The notes beneath the pieces were generated by a model, which did not search any database, was not told the origin of the DNA, and saw only the letters and a list, made by a program, of their open reading frames with translations. Made by a program: the position numbers and the translations under genes. From positions 118,788,267 to 118,852,266 of the forward strand of contig OY282605.1 in NCBI GenBank assembly GCA_958298945.1: a DNA stretch of 64,000 nt, given 5' to 3'. The DNA comes from Atherix ibis. Its lineage: Eukaryota > Arthropoda > Insecta > Diptera > Athericidae. This document shows positions 35,530-46,873 of the stretch, in pieces. How positions within the stretch are numbered: the stretch's first letter is position 1; each line of letters begins with the position of its first letter.

Positions 35530-35770
35530 TTTTTTAATTTTTTAAGTTGACGACAGTCGACTTGAAATTTTTTTATAGTGATTAATAGATAAACCGAGAG
35601 CGAAACGAATATTAAGTTTGGAATTGATAACCCAATCCGACCTTATTACATACAAAATAAGGAGCATCGACGATTGTTCGGATGATTTTTGATTGGAGGA
35701 ATAAGATTCAATTAGTTTGACACACAAAGTTCAATTCCGTACGTCCATATGGGTTTTATTACTCTATTGC
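35530..35770 (-). mobile_element. Jockey-clade LINE fragment (3' part of ORF2)
   Basis: Minus strand reads, with frameshifts, KPIWTYGIEL followed by KIIRTIVDAPYFVCN, the post-reverse-transcriptase segment of Jockey-type ORF2. Short and decayed. Confidence 0.55.
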
Positions 35771-35779
35771 AGGCGGCGA

Positions 35780-36295
35780 CAAACTTTTTTTTTTTGGCCA
35801 AAATTTGAGTATCAAAAACAATTTTTTGGTCAGTAGTCTTTTTTGGTGAATAATAATATAAATTTTATTAAGAAAATAATTATAATACGCTTTTAAACTT
35901 TAAACATAAAAATTCAAAATTATAATTGTAAATATTACAAAAACAAACATAATTGAATGAATTTTATTGAAGTTCTCTTCGATATCAATGACTGCTTTTA
36001 GTATCCACAAAATTTTGTATGGGACCTGAACATCTGGACTTGTCTGTACTAAAATGTTATTCGTATTATTTATTTACAGTTTTTAATTTTAATTTATTTT
36101 CAATTTCAGTAATTCTTTTCATATTTATTTTCATTTATCATACTTTATTTTCACAACTCCAGTGGGTTACTCGGTGACCTGCGGGTCAAAGGTTGCCGAC
36201 GCTTTCTCTATTTTATATTATATAAGAAATTTTTTGTCGAATGTCAGTTTTGATCGTTAAACTTAGAGTTTTTGTAGTTGGATAGTCCTAAAGGT
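35780..36295. other. AT-rich intergenic DNA
   Basis: Nothing recognised. Confidence 0.4.
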
Positions 36296-36298
36296 ATG

Positions 36299-36725
36299 AT
36301 TAGATGATTGTCAGAATTTGGCAATGCTTATATGGTTGTCAGGCAATCAGCTGACAATGGTCATTGCCAGACAAACTATTTGATAAGTAATCACACGATT
36401 GAAATTTCTCAGTTAAATCTACTATTTTAATTTTGTACAAATAATATCCACTAATAAAAATTGTGTGTTTCAACAATTTTAATAGCATATATTTTTGAAA
36501 GATTTGTAGGCATGTGCACATTGTCAGATGGTCAAATTTATAATATGTGGCATTAATGACAAAGAGAAGTGAGGAATTGAATAAACGAGAAAAAAGCTGT
36601 GAATTATCAGATTATTTTAGTGTTCCCAGATATTATAAATTTGACCATCTGACAATGTGCAAATGCCTACAAATGTTCTAAGAATCGTCTCGAATTGTGT
36701 TTAAACGATTGTCTGATGGTAACCT
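36299..36725. repeat. Fold-back repeat with 43-bp arms
   Basis: Arms 36503-36545 and 36631-36673 are near-perfect inverted copies (TTTGTAGGCATGTGCACATT... against ...TGTGCAAATGCCTACAAA), with an 85-base loop. Outside them TTGTCAG/CTGACAA motifs recur in both orientations, for example at 36310, 36340 and 36350. It looks like a non-autonomous fold-back or MITE element, perhaps related in style to the block at 56080-56985. Confidence 0.6.
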
Positions 36726-37576
36726 TTAAACTGCGCAACAAATTTTACGTTAAAATTCCGTAAACGTTATTTTAAGTAACTTACCTGATTCTTTTCTGGA
36801 GCAACATTTCCGTTAATATGTATGGCGAGAGGTGGTTCTCAACAAAGAGTAAAAGTAACATGAACACTATTTTATTTTAAGGAGAAACAACGGCAAGAAT
36901 GATATCCTAATTAACTCCAGTGAGGATAGGGAATTATCTCGGAGAGTTTGATATTTTCAGCTACATGAAAATAAAGAGGTACAATCTGGTGATGAAAATA
37001 ATTTTTTTCTTGACTTTCAAGAGCTGCCCAGAATGCCATACACGTTCAAAAGCATGGCAAATATCTGAGAATACTTCTGCATAGTACATTTTCTTTTTAA
37101 GAGAGGATGCTATAAAGTTTATAACACGTTGACATTACTGAATTGTGGAGTGTTCAGATCATAAGTCAAGCTGGTGATCAGAAATAATTTTTTGATTTTT
37201 TAGAACTTTTTAAGTCGTTTTAATAGAAGTTTTTTTCAAACATTTTACTAAGGACTGGTAGGACGCTAATAGTTTTATAGGAAATTGCAGAGTTCACTGT
37301 TTTAAAAGGTTTTGGGATAATTTTTATAATTGAAAATTCTCAGAGTTAAGCTTAGATTACATCGTGCGTCTAATACAAGATTTTCTCCAGCCAATGGTTC
37401 GCTGCCAAATAGTTTAATTTGACGAACAATGATCGTGTGAGTTGCATAATGTTTACGCGTAGACGCGCAAATTTTGCTTGTAGCAAGAACGTAGAAGAGG
37501 AAATTCGGGGAATCTATTCATGATTTCATCGTACTTTCTCTTAAATATATTATGTATTATGTCGTTTACGTAGCAA
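36726..37576. other. Intergenic DNA
   Basis: No coding capacity seen. Some segments read vaguely like old reverse transcriptase or UTR sequence, but I cannot support an assignment. Confidence 0.3.
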
Positions 37577-38477
37577 TACGAGGTCTGTTCAAAAAGTATC
37601 GCGAATTTTGAATTTCCGCGGGTTACATATATTCGATTTTCGAATTTTTGTGGGGTTATGTTGGTACTCATGTCTCTCACTTATGCCGACAAGTTCGGCC
37701 ATTTTGAATGTTCAGTTAATTTTTGACAGCTGCTTTGCTTGTACGTGTTTTGGCTCGTCTTCGATTTTTGCCCATTCCAAAAAATGGCCCAATTTCGACC
37801 AAAAACAACATCGCATTAACATTGCTAAGGAGCTGTTGGACTCTGTCCGTGTACCCAATTTTGCTCCAGAGAGTCATAACTGGTGACAATTTATGGGTTT
37901 ATGGTTATGACGTAGAAACCAAAGCTGAATCGTCCCAATGGAAGTTGCCGCACGAGCCAAGACCGAAAAAAGCGCGCTAAGTTCGGTCGAATGTGAAGGT
38001 TTTACTTACAGTTTTCTTCGATTGCAGGGGCGTAGTGCATCGTGAGTTCTTGCCACAGGGTAGAACGGGCAATAAGGAATATTACCTGCAAGTTATGCGC
38101 AAGTTGCGAGAAGCAATCCGCCAGAAACGCACGGATTTGTGGAAGAACAAAAATTGGTTTTTGTAATTTTTGACCAAAAACAACACACTAATAATGCCGC
38201 AGCCACCGTATTCCCCAGATCTGGCCCCCTGTGACTTTTTCTTGTTCCCGATACAGATTCGTGGATCCATTCTTTGGAATGGGGAAAAATTGAAGACGAG
38301 CCAAAACACGTGCAAGCAAAGCAGCTGTCAAAAATTAACTGAACATTCAAAATGGCCGAACTTGTCGGCATAAGTGAGAGATATGAGTACCAACATAACG
38401 CCACAAAAAATCAAAAATCGAATATACGTAACCCGCGGAAATTCAAAATTCGCGATATTTTTCCAACGGACCTCGTA
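37577..38477 (+). mobile_element. Mariner family 'ACGAGGTCTG', copy 2, with ~190-bp inverted arms
   Basis: Ends TACGAGGTCTGTTCAAAAAG and its near-complement. The similarity continues inward for about 190 bases (37577-37790 against 38265-38477), far beyond normal mariner ends of about 30 bp. Between the arms are transposase pieces: NFAPESHNW, YGYDVETKAESSQWKLPHEP, FFDCRGVVHREFLPQGRTG and PQPPYSPDLAPCDFFLF. The real 3' coding end is replaced by an inverted copy of the 5' end. Non-autonomous. Confidence 0.8.
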
Positions 38478-38925
38478 AATATTGTGAATTGATCATTTGC
38501 ATGTCGTTTATTTGCGAATGTTAAAATGCCAAATAAAATAAGAATAACAGCAACCAACTGATCGGCGAGTGCCCGATTTTTGTTTGCGGCGAACCCTTAC
38601 AAGCGCGTACACGCAAGTGTCGGACTTCCTACAATATACATTATATGTTAGGCTCGCAAAAAAAAATTTAAAAATTTCACCTTTAGATCGTGTATAAGAC
38701 GCACGTTGTTATCTAAACGTAAGGAAAAATATATGTAATGAGAAGTAAAGTTTTTTTTGCAAATTTACTTTAAGATAGGAGCTGTTATTAGCTCGTAATT
38801 AGAAGCATTTTTCATTGGAAAGTGCAGAATGGCAGAGTGATTTAAATTTTTATAGCAGGAAGACTCCCAATAGAGATTAGGAATAAAAATTCTTTCTTTA
38901 TTTTACTAGTTTATGATTTATCTTG
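38478..38925. other. Intergenic DNA
   Basis: No feature recognised. Confidence 0.35.
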
Positions 38926-38929
38926 TATA

Positions 38930-39480
38930 TTGACATGTGGAGGAAAAGTATTAGGGAATCTGGTCAAGGCCTGCTGAATTAAAGAACTGCAGACGTCCTG
39001 GTTTTGCGCCGCAGTCTTCTAGTTCTACACTCCCAGCATGTTCATGGTGTGCTGCCTAATACAGTCGTTTAACCCAAATTAGGACCTACCTCGTTTTCTA
39101 GAAGCATAAATAGAGCTACTGTAAGCTTTACAGGCAGATTCCTTCCCATCCATCCCCGGATTAAATGTTCAGCCCATCATAGCTTATTGAGCTTAACTTT
39201 GTCCGCAACTGAGCGGACACGATACCACTCCAGAATCTCGTCGTTAGGCTCCGAAATCGTCTTCCATTATGTAGGGGGCCAAAAATGCTTCGAATGATCC
39301 TTCTGTCGATGTAGGACAAGAGTTCACAATGGTTTTTGCTGAGAACCCAACTTTTCGAAGAATTCACGAGGATTGTTATGACTGAAGCATGTAGATCTGT
39401 TGGCTACTAGCAGCCTTGCGTGGATTTCTTTCTCCATATTATTATCGGCTGCGACCCTTAACCCTAAATAGAAAAAATTA
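38930..39480 (-). mobile_element. RTE-like LINE fragment, end of ORF2
   Basis: Minus strand reads SWVLSKNHCELLSYIDRRIIRSIFGPLHNGRRFRS, matching the common W.L.K.....L..FE.R.LR.IFGP segment of endonuclease/reverse transcriptase elements. Degraded RWLGHV and RGR(PS)-type segments follow. 5'-truncated and full of lesions; the clade is uncertain. Confidence 0.55.
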
Positions 39481-39730
39481 TTTAAAACTCTTTCAAAACT
39501 ATAATAATCGCTTATCTGCCTGTGGTAAATACCTCAGCCAATTTTTATTTAGTTAATACTCTTGCTCCACAGTGGATGTGATGTTCTTTTATATGAAAGT
39601 ATTTGTCTAGTCACTAGGCTCCAGTGGCCTTCTATAAGAAAATGTTGTCACTAAATGAACTTGTTTCAAATTTCCTTGATTTTTATTAAAATTGCAATAT
39701 TACTAAAATTAAAAAAAATATTCTCTAAAA

Positions 39731-40869
39731 CTTTTGGACGGGACCTTACTCTATTTCCTCACTATATGTGTCAGTGTGCCAATAGCAGGGAAAAAGCTAG
39801 TCGAGGCAGCGGTATACCGTTGCATTAGACTAGCCAGTGGAGCACATCGGACATCTCCAGTGGAATCCATACTGATAGAGACTGGTCGAAAACCTATTTT
39901 TTTGTATCTTCACAAAGCCCGCCTAAGTTTAATTTACAAAAACCTATACCTTCCAAATTATCCCCTCCACACTTTAATCAAAAACATTATCATCTTCCCC
40001 AGTTCAAAAAGGAATTCATCATCGCTATCCTTATTAATATCCCATCTTGAAGGCAATTCATCCATCCTTCCCCTCGTTTGCCAGACTTCCCTTCCACACC
40101 CAGTTGGGAGCAAAGTTGAAAGTGACTGCTTCTCTTGACAGGTTTAAGAAGGCTAGGACTGATCCGTTGGATGGATTAAAAGATCATCGACTGTTGTTCA
40201 CTGATGCCGCCGCTGACACCGATATTACATCTTTTTCGGTTGTCGAACTTTTTGGCTGCAGCACCGACGCACTATGTTGTGGAATCTTCCCTTATAGGGC
40301 AGCTCCATATTACGGAGAACTGTGGGCCATCAAAACGGCAATTGAAATTGCGATCAATATTATTTTTAGCGACAGCTTTGCCGCCCTTAGCACAATTATA
40401 GCGACACTTATTTATCGACTCATTGGATAACCACTAATAAACCTGTGTATTCAACAGGAGGAAGCTCCTCAGAATCCGGATTGGACATGCTGCTCTTACT
40501 CATAACTTCCTTTTTGGCAATACCAATTGTCCCTTCTGCCAATCCTGCGGCACCCATTTCACTATCACCCATTTTCTACAGGAATGCTACATAACTAAGA
40601 ACTACTTTGCGAGCAGGATTCTTCCCATTATGGAGCTTCTCGACCCAACAACTCCATTCCCTAGTCCCCTATTTAAACTTCTACAAAATACTAATCTGCT
40701 CCACAAAATCTCACAAAATTCTCAATATGCTATACTACTAACTACAGATCAGTCTCTCTCAGATGATTTCCCACGCGTACTACGAAGTCGCCAAATGGTC
40801 TCACAGTCGTGGCGCTATGAAGTGGCCCCTGGCACATGTCTAAGGGACCTTACAAACAAACAAACAAAT
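39731..40869 (+). mobile_element. 5'-truncated I-clade LINE, third copy
   Basis: Starts at the point equivalent to about 5268 of the full-length element and ends in the same CAAA tail. The first 390 bases are nearly identical to the full copy, so it is recent. It has deletions in RNase H (about 40165 and 40360-40400) and near 40458. Target duplication: AATATTCTCTAAAA at 39717-39730 and AATATTCTCGAAAA at 40870-40883, one mismatch. Confidence 0.9.
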
Positions 40870-40883
40870 AATATTCTCGAAAA

Positions 40884-41690
40884 TCTATTTGTATCGATTT
40901 CTTAAAATTTCTTTTATTTTTAATTATTATTTTAAATAAACTTAATTAAAAATGAATTTCAAAAGAGGAAACCCATACGATATAAATTCAAAAACGAAAA
41001 AAAATACTATTATTTTACCTAGAAAATTCTCCTGTAATGATTAAATTGCTTTATTTTATATCTATTATATTGAATTATATAAAAAAAAACAGCAAAAAAA
41101 ATTATACAAAAAAAAATATTCAAAGAATAATTTTAGGATAGACTTTTGATTTTGGTATATTTTTTCGTAAAACGTTAAAATTACTCTTTTCCTCTAAAAG
41201 AAATTTGGGTTTTTCTTTTGCTTCTTATTTACTAAGACTACTTGTACTCATTGAATTTAAGTACAAATTTAAGCAGAAAAAATCACGTTTACACGTCTTC
41301 AAATAATTTTACGTGATTTTAACAAAATGTGTAAAAAAGTTGTGTTCGTGTCGAAAATATTTTCCGTCATGCTGTTTTGTATGAAATTTCTTTTAAATTC
41401 ATAAAAATGTAATTTTTTTTCTTAATAGTTGAAATGATAGGGAAAAAAGACAACACAAAAACGGTATAATTTAGTGCAAATTAGTAAAAATACGTGATTG
41501 ACAGAGGAAATACTACAAAAAATCTCTTTTTCTTATATGATCGAAACGAATTTCAAACGTTAATTGTTGTCCACTTTGAATTTGGAGTTTTTTACTTGTT
41601 TTTTTTATTTTTATTTTTATTTTAACTCAATTTTTAAAGTTTATAAAAAAACTTCTAAAATCTAAAACTCGCTTAGTGACAATATTTCTT
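40884..41690. other. AT-rich intergenic DNA
   Basis: Nothing recognised. Confidence 0.4.
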
Positions 41691-42545
41691 AATGGGAAGC
41701 CTCGAGACTAATATTCTCGTACAAAAGAATATCACAACCACTGAAACAAAATGGCGGTAACTGGGCAAAAATAGACAAAGAAGAAGCCGAAGTATTTGCT
41801 TAACATTTGGTAAATACTTTTGCTCCACATGATGATATAGAAGACAAATCGAATACTAACAAAATTATCGAAGAACTAATGTTCCCAATCCCTATGAGTT
41901 TTCTTCCCAAAAATTTTAAGCCCTCGAAAACTAAATCTACTATTCTGCGCCTTCCCATTAAAAAAGCTCTTGGTTATGATCTAATAACAGCTCCTATTCT
42001 GAAGCAAATTTTCCGAAAAGCTTTAGTTTTAATTACATACATTTTTAATAGTATCCTGCGCACAACCTATTTTCCCTTACTCTGGGAAAAAATGATTCCT
42101 AAAGCAAATAAACCTATTAATTCTCCTTCCTCCTTTAGACCTATCAGCCAGCCTCTTACCAATCCTTAGTAAGATTTTTAAAAACGAATTTACCCCAGTC
42201 CTAGTTAATAAAAAAATTATTCTTGATCATCAATTTGGCTTCAGATCTGAACACTCCACTATCCAGAAATGCCATCGCATTGTTGATCATATTCCATCCT
42301 CTCTTGAGAGGAAAGAGTATTGGCCAGGAGTATTTTTAGATATCTCCCAAGCTTTTGATCGTGTGTGGCTTCCTGCACTCCCTTGGAAATTCAAGAGATT
42401 CATATCTCTCCTAATGATATTTCCAAGTTGCAATTAACTCAGAATTCTCGGAAATATATCATATTCTAACCGGAGTCTCACAAGGCAGTATCATTAGTCC
42501 CATTTTATATAATATTTGTACCCATGACATCCCATCTGATCCTAA

Positions 42546-43826
42546 TACGAGGGTCATTCAATAAGTCCTTAGAAAATCCGAGAAATCCGAGAAATTTTAT
42601 TTGTAAGTAACATTATCGACAGGAAAGCTGTCAAAATTTCAGCTCGATCCATAGCGTAGGTCAATTTCTATCGTCGATTAAAGTTAACGACATTTATTTG
42701 TGCATAACAATGGAAAAAAGCGAGTTTAGGGCTGTCATCAAACATCTCCATTTGAAAGGCTTAAGTCCGACAGAAATCAAAGCCGAGTTGGATGTAGTTC
42801 ATGGCACATCTGCACCTGTGTTTGCGACGGTTTACAATTGGGTGAATGAATTTAAACGTGGCCGTTCATCCACAAAAGATGAACATCGTTCAGGACGCCC
42901 AGTTGAGGTGTCTACTCCTGAAATCACCGACAAAATCCACGATCTGATTTTGAACGATCGGCGAATTAAAGTGCGCGAATTAGTTGAGGCCACGGGCATA
43001 TCACAAGGTACATTCGCTTCAATTTTACATGAAAAATTGTCTGTGAAAAAAATTTCGGTAAGATGGGTGCCGCGTTTGCTCTCAGAGGAGAATAAGCGCA
43101 ATCGTGTAGTGGACTCTGCGGCTATGTTGGCACTCTTTCATCGCAATCCTGCCGAATTCCTTTGTCGATATGTCACTGTGGATGAAACCTGGATACACTA
43201 CTACACTCCAGAAACGAAGAGACAGTCATCACATTGGATTTTCAAGGGTGAACGGGCTCCGAAGAAGGCAAAAACTGTGCCATCGGCCGGCGAGGTGATG
43301 GCCACGGTCTTTTGGGATTCGCAGGGCATAATTTTTATCGACTACTTGGAAAAAGGAAAAACAATAACAGGAGCGTATTACGCGTCGTTATTGGAACGGT
43401 TGAGCGAGGAAATCAAAGGGAAACGCCCCCATCTGAAGAAGAAAAAAATCCTCTTGCATCAGGACAATGCGCGTGTGCACACCTGCGCTGTTTCCATGGC
43501 CAAAATTGTGGAATTGAGAATGGAATTGTTGCAGCATCCCGCTTATTCACCAGATTTGGCTCCGAGTGACTATTTTCTTTTCCCCAATCTGAAGAAATGG
43601 CTTGGCGGACGACGGTTCACTTCCAACGAGGACGTCATTGCTCAAACGGATGAGTATTTTACAGAACTTCTGAAATCCTATTTTTTGGACGAGATAAAAA
43701 TTTTGGAAAAACGGTTGGAAAAGTGTATAGAACTAAAAGGAGATTATGTTGCAAAATAAAAATTTTTTTTTTAAAAAAACAGTTTTTTTCCATCTTTTTC
43801 TAAGGACTTATTGAACGACCCTCGTA
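42546..43826 (+). mobile_element. Mariner with intact ends and open transposase
   Basis: 1281 bp including the flanking TA at both sides. Inverted ends start ACGAGGGTC and TTCAATAAGTCCTTAGAAAA, with a single mismatch over about 29 bases. It is inserted at a TA inside a Jockey fragment. Among the mariners in this window it is the only one with both good ends and an uninterrupted transposase. Confidence 0.93.
42710..43759 (+). CDS. Mariner transposase, apparently intact
   Basis: 349 residues, normal for mariner (about 345-350). An N-terminal DNA-binding region with two helix-turn-helix segments spans about 1-115 (EFRAVIKHLHLKGLSPTEIK; RIKVRELVEATGISQGTFAS). WVPRLL serves as the WVPHEL linker. 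The catalytic DD34D triad is complete: VDETWIHYYTPETK, HQDNARVHT, and YSPDLAPSDYFLF with 34 residues between the second and third Asp. The C-terminus KCIELKGDYVAK is complete. The ATG at 42710 gives MEKSEFRAV, the usual mariner start. It cuts and pastes its own element at TA sites. Intactness suggests recent activity; it does not prove it. Confidence 0.92.
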   Translation: MEKSEFRAVIKHLHLKGLSPTEIKAELDVVHGTSAPVFATVYNWVNEFKRGRSSTKDEHRSGRPVEVSTPEITDKIHDLILNDRRIKVRELVEATGISQGTFASILHEKLSVKKISVRWVPRLLSEENKRNRVVDSAAMLALFHRNPAEFLCRYVTVDETWIHYYTPETKRQSSHWIFKGERAPKKAKTVPSAGEVMATVFWDSQGIIFIDYLEKGKTITGAYYASLLERLSEEIKGKRPHLKKKKILLHQDNARVHTCAVSMAKIVELRMELLQHPAYSPDLAPSDYFLFPNLKKWLGGRRFTSNEDVIAQTDEYFTELLKSYFLDEIKILEKRLEKCIELKGDYVAK

Positions 43827-44684
43827 CTATCAATGCTACTTATCCAGACGATACGGCTATATTTGCTACCCATACAAATCCTGATATAGCTTCCAACAAT
43901 TTACAATCCCATATCTACACAACCTTCAATCCTGGTTTAAGAGATGGAGAGTGAAGGTAAATGAACAGAAGAGCGCTCACATTACTTTCACACTTTGTCA
44001 AGGAAAACCTACCCTTTTATACCTTAATAGCAACATGATTCCACAATATGATAAAGTGCGTTATTTGAGACTTTACCTGGACAAAACACTAACATGGAAC
44101 CCACATACTAGACTAAAAAGAGTTGAAGCTAACAGACGTTACCTACAACTTCTTAGATTAATTGACAAACGCTCGAAACTAACAACCAAAACTAAAAATA
44201 TGTGTTCAACGAAACGTTTCAAGTCCTATCGCGTCCAGGCCTTACAATACAAGATCCTCCGTAAAATTGTTGATGATCCCACGTTCACCCTATCATCATA
44301 ATCCACTTTTGAGAGAATTGTCTTGTACTGCCCTACCCGGAAACACTCATCGGAGACTTAAGAGACAATGGCATAAACGCCGATGGGTGTTTACTCTCAC
44401 TTCATGATGCATAAGATTGTAAATTAAAATGTTATGTAAGTCTGCTAGTTATAATAAAATTGTAGTTGCAGATAAAATAAATAAAAAATAAAAAAAAAAT
44501 CTAAAACTCAAAAATAAAATAGTGATTTTTGATGATATTTTGCTGAGGATTTTTTTTTAAATTTTTACCGTGAAATTGGAAATGTAAAAAAAATAAGTTT
44601 CATAAAAAAATCATTGGAAAATTGATTTAATGTCAAATTAGAACTTCTTTGTCTCGCTCATATTCGTTTCTAACCTCAGAAATA

Positions 44685-44730
44685 GTGAATAGTTAGTGTA
44701 CCGCTAGATGGCACCTAGTTAAATATGGAT
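44685..44730. repeat. Dispersed repeat, second copy
   Basis: Shares TACCGCTAGATG and neighbouring bases (ATAGTTAGT before, CACCTA after) with 15208-15250. Short, non-coding. Confidence 0.45.
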
Positions 44731-44754
44731 AGGTTGACAGGAGACATTACGTCT

Positions 44755-46860
44755 CTGTAATATTTTTGTCTCCCAATAAGAGTAAAACATTTCTTGCATC
44801 GCTTAAGCAAACCTTAACATTTTGCGGCGCTTTTGGTAATATTAAATATGTTGTCATTTCAACTGGAGGTTGTCATTAACACACATACCAAGAATAGAAA
44901 GTTTTTCGGTTTTAGTTATGCAATTGTCATTTAGGATTTCGGTATAGGTTTTAGAGACAGGAGACATCTCTGCATTTTGGAAGTATTAAATTCCAGTCGG
45001 TTCTTCGAGCCTAATAGTAATATACTGTCTACCAGGTGCATAAGCTTAAATCCGCTGTTTTTTAGTCAAAAAAAACACGTGTTTTTCATAGAAGGCAAAA
45101 ACAAATTTATTCAAAGTACTTGACTCGTTAGCTACAAATTTTTCTTATCTCTCGGGCAATTTGTGGATACCACGCCAAAAAAATTCCTTCTCTTTCGAGG
45201 CAAACAATTCATCAAGTCATTTTCGAACGTCTTCGTAAGAATCGAAGTGCTGCTCAGCGAGCGCGTGGCCCATCGACGAAAACAGGTGGTAGAATAAGGG
45301 GGGTGGGGTAGCACCTTCCAGTTGAGTGTCGCCAAGTAGTTTCGGACCATTTTTGACGTGTGCGATGGTGCGTTGTCGTGGATGAAAATCAGCTTGTCAT
45401 TTCTTTGTTGATAATCCATCGTTTTTTTTGCACAGAGCACGGTGGAATTTGATCAGTTGTTGGTGGTAGCGGTGGGCATAGACAGTTTCACCAGCTTTCA
45501 ACATCTCATAGTAGACGATATCCTGCTAATCCCACCAGACGCACAGCATCGTCTTCCCACCGAAGCGATTTGGTCTTGGGGAAGATGTTGATGGTTAGCC
45601 GGGATCAACCCATGATTTCTTGCTTTTAGGATTCTCGAAATATATCCACTCTTCATCGCCTGTCATAATCCGGTGCAGGAACGACTTTCTTTTTTGTCTG
45701 GCGAGCAAGATTTCGCATGTGTTTTGGCATCGCTCCATCAGCCTAATGTTCAATGCATGTGGCACCCATTTTCCGATCTTGTCAATTTTCCCCATGGCAC
45801 GCAGACGTATGGAAATGGCTGGTTGAGTAACACCCAATTGCTCCGTGAGCATTTTTTGCATGCGATTGGGTATCGTCTCGGTCCAAAAGAGCCTGCAATT
45901 GATGGTCCTCAACCTTCCTAGGCCGATTTTCACGCTTCTTGTCCCGCAAGTCAAAATTTCCATCTTTAAACAGACGAAATCAATCTCGGCACGTTATCTC
46001 CGATAAAGCACTGTCACCATAGGCATCCATAAACATTCGATACGATTCGGCAACCAATTTTATTTCTTCAAATTGAAGCAGAAAAGCAGAGCTTCCCGCA
46101 TATGCTCTTCTTCTGGCACACAACTAAACATGATTACCAAAAGAAAAATGTATATTGTTGTACGAAATTGCTGACAATGTTCACTTATTAATGTTGACAG
46201 ATGTCAAACTCATAAAAAAAAGTATGGCGTGTCCATGATAGCTAATACGCTCACTCACGCCATCTATGACCAAACAGCGGATTTAAGCTTATACAAGAAG
46301 TATATCGGAATTTATTGAGTTTAACATACGTTGTCGTTCCATCTACATGACCGAAGAGCAATAATGTAAATCAGAAAACAAGAGTTACTGTTTTCAACAA
46401 AACAGTAGAGTGGATTTAAAGTAACAGATAAGAGATTATTTATGAAAATTAGAAAAAAAAATCGGAGATAGAATCAAACCCTGAGGAACACTAGCATTTA
46501 TTAGGTTCCAATCCATTTGAGAAGGCAATCTTCGATAACATATACACGCATTTTGGACAAAAGATCCTGTTGCCAAACTCTGTCAAATGACTTCAAAGTA
46601 CAATAATCCAGAGAAATGGAGAGTGTGGTTCCACTTTTCCTCTTAATATGCCATCAAATTACCAGTGGATCTATTGCTACGGAAATCATATTGACGGTTA
46701 CTGAGGAGTGTCTTTGATGCAAGATAATTCATTAGCTGATAGATTATCAGTGTTTCCATGACCTTAGAAATAAGGGATATTAGTGCAATGGAAAAGTATA
46801 GGTGGAAAAGCTTACGCGGTGGTTTTGATCATGTAGAAGATCACCTCTTCAGAACTATGA
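44755..46860 (-). mobile_element. Second Jockey-like LINE, split by a mariner
   Basis: Minus strand, 5' half 46860-46303: ISLISKVMETLIIYQLMNYL, QYDFRSNRSTGNLMAY, SFDRVWQQDLLSKM, SVPQGLILSPIFF. 3' half 45029-44755: GSKNRLEFNTSKTQ, SILGMCVNDNLQL, TKSAAKCLGLLKRCKK. The mariner 45030-46302 sits between. Upstream pieces of the same element lie at 48695-49010 beyond an R1 insertion. Confidence 0.7.
45030..46302 (-). mobile_element. Mariner family 'ACCAGGTG', copy 1, defective
   Basis: Ends TACCAGGTGCATAAGCTTAA (left) and a right end with AGCGGATTTAAGCTTATAC; the last 10 bases on the right are altered. The minus-strand transposase (ATG 46131 to stop 45107) is broken by frameshifts. It keeps EHMREALLFCFNLKK, TQPAISIRLRAMGKI, GDEEWIYFENPKSKKSW and HDNAPSHTSKMVRNYL. 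The better-preserved sister copy is at 57992-59212. Confidence 0.8.
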
Positions 46861-46873
46861 AGGTCATACCATC

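Larger units (their letters stand above)
41690..44495 (+). mobile_element. Jockey-clade LINE fragment, split by an intact mariner
   Basis: Reverse transcriptase remnants in several frames: FRPISQPL near 42140, HQFGFRSEHSTIQKC (about 42228), VFLDISQAFDRVW (about 42330), a TGVSQGSIISPILYNI equivalent (about 42470), then the mariner at 42546-43826. After it come YPDDTAIFATHTNP (altered YADD) and KVRYLRLYLDKTLTWNPH (about 44060). The 3' end has an A-rich tail at about 44460-44500. 5'-truncated, with stops and frameshifts. Confidence 0.8.
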
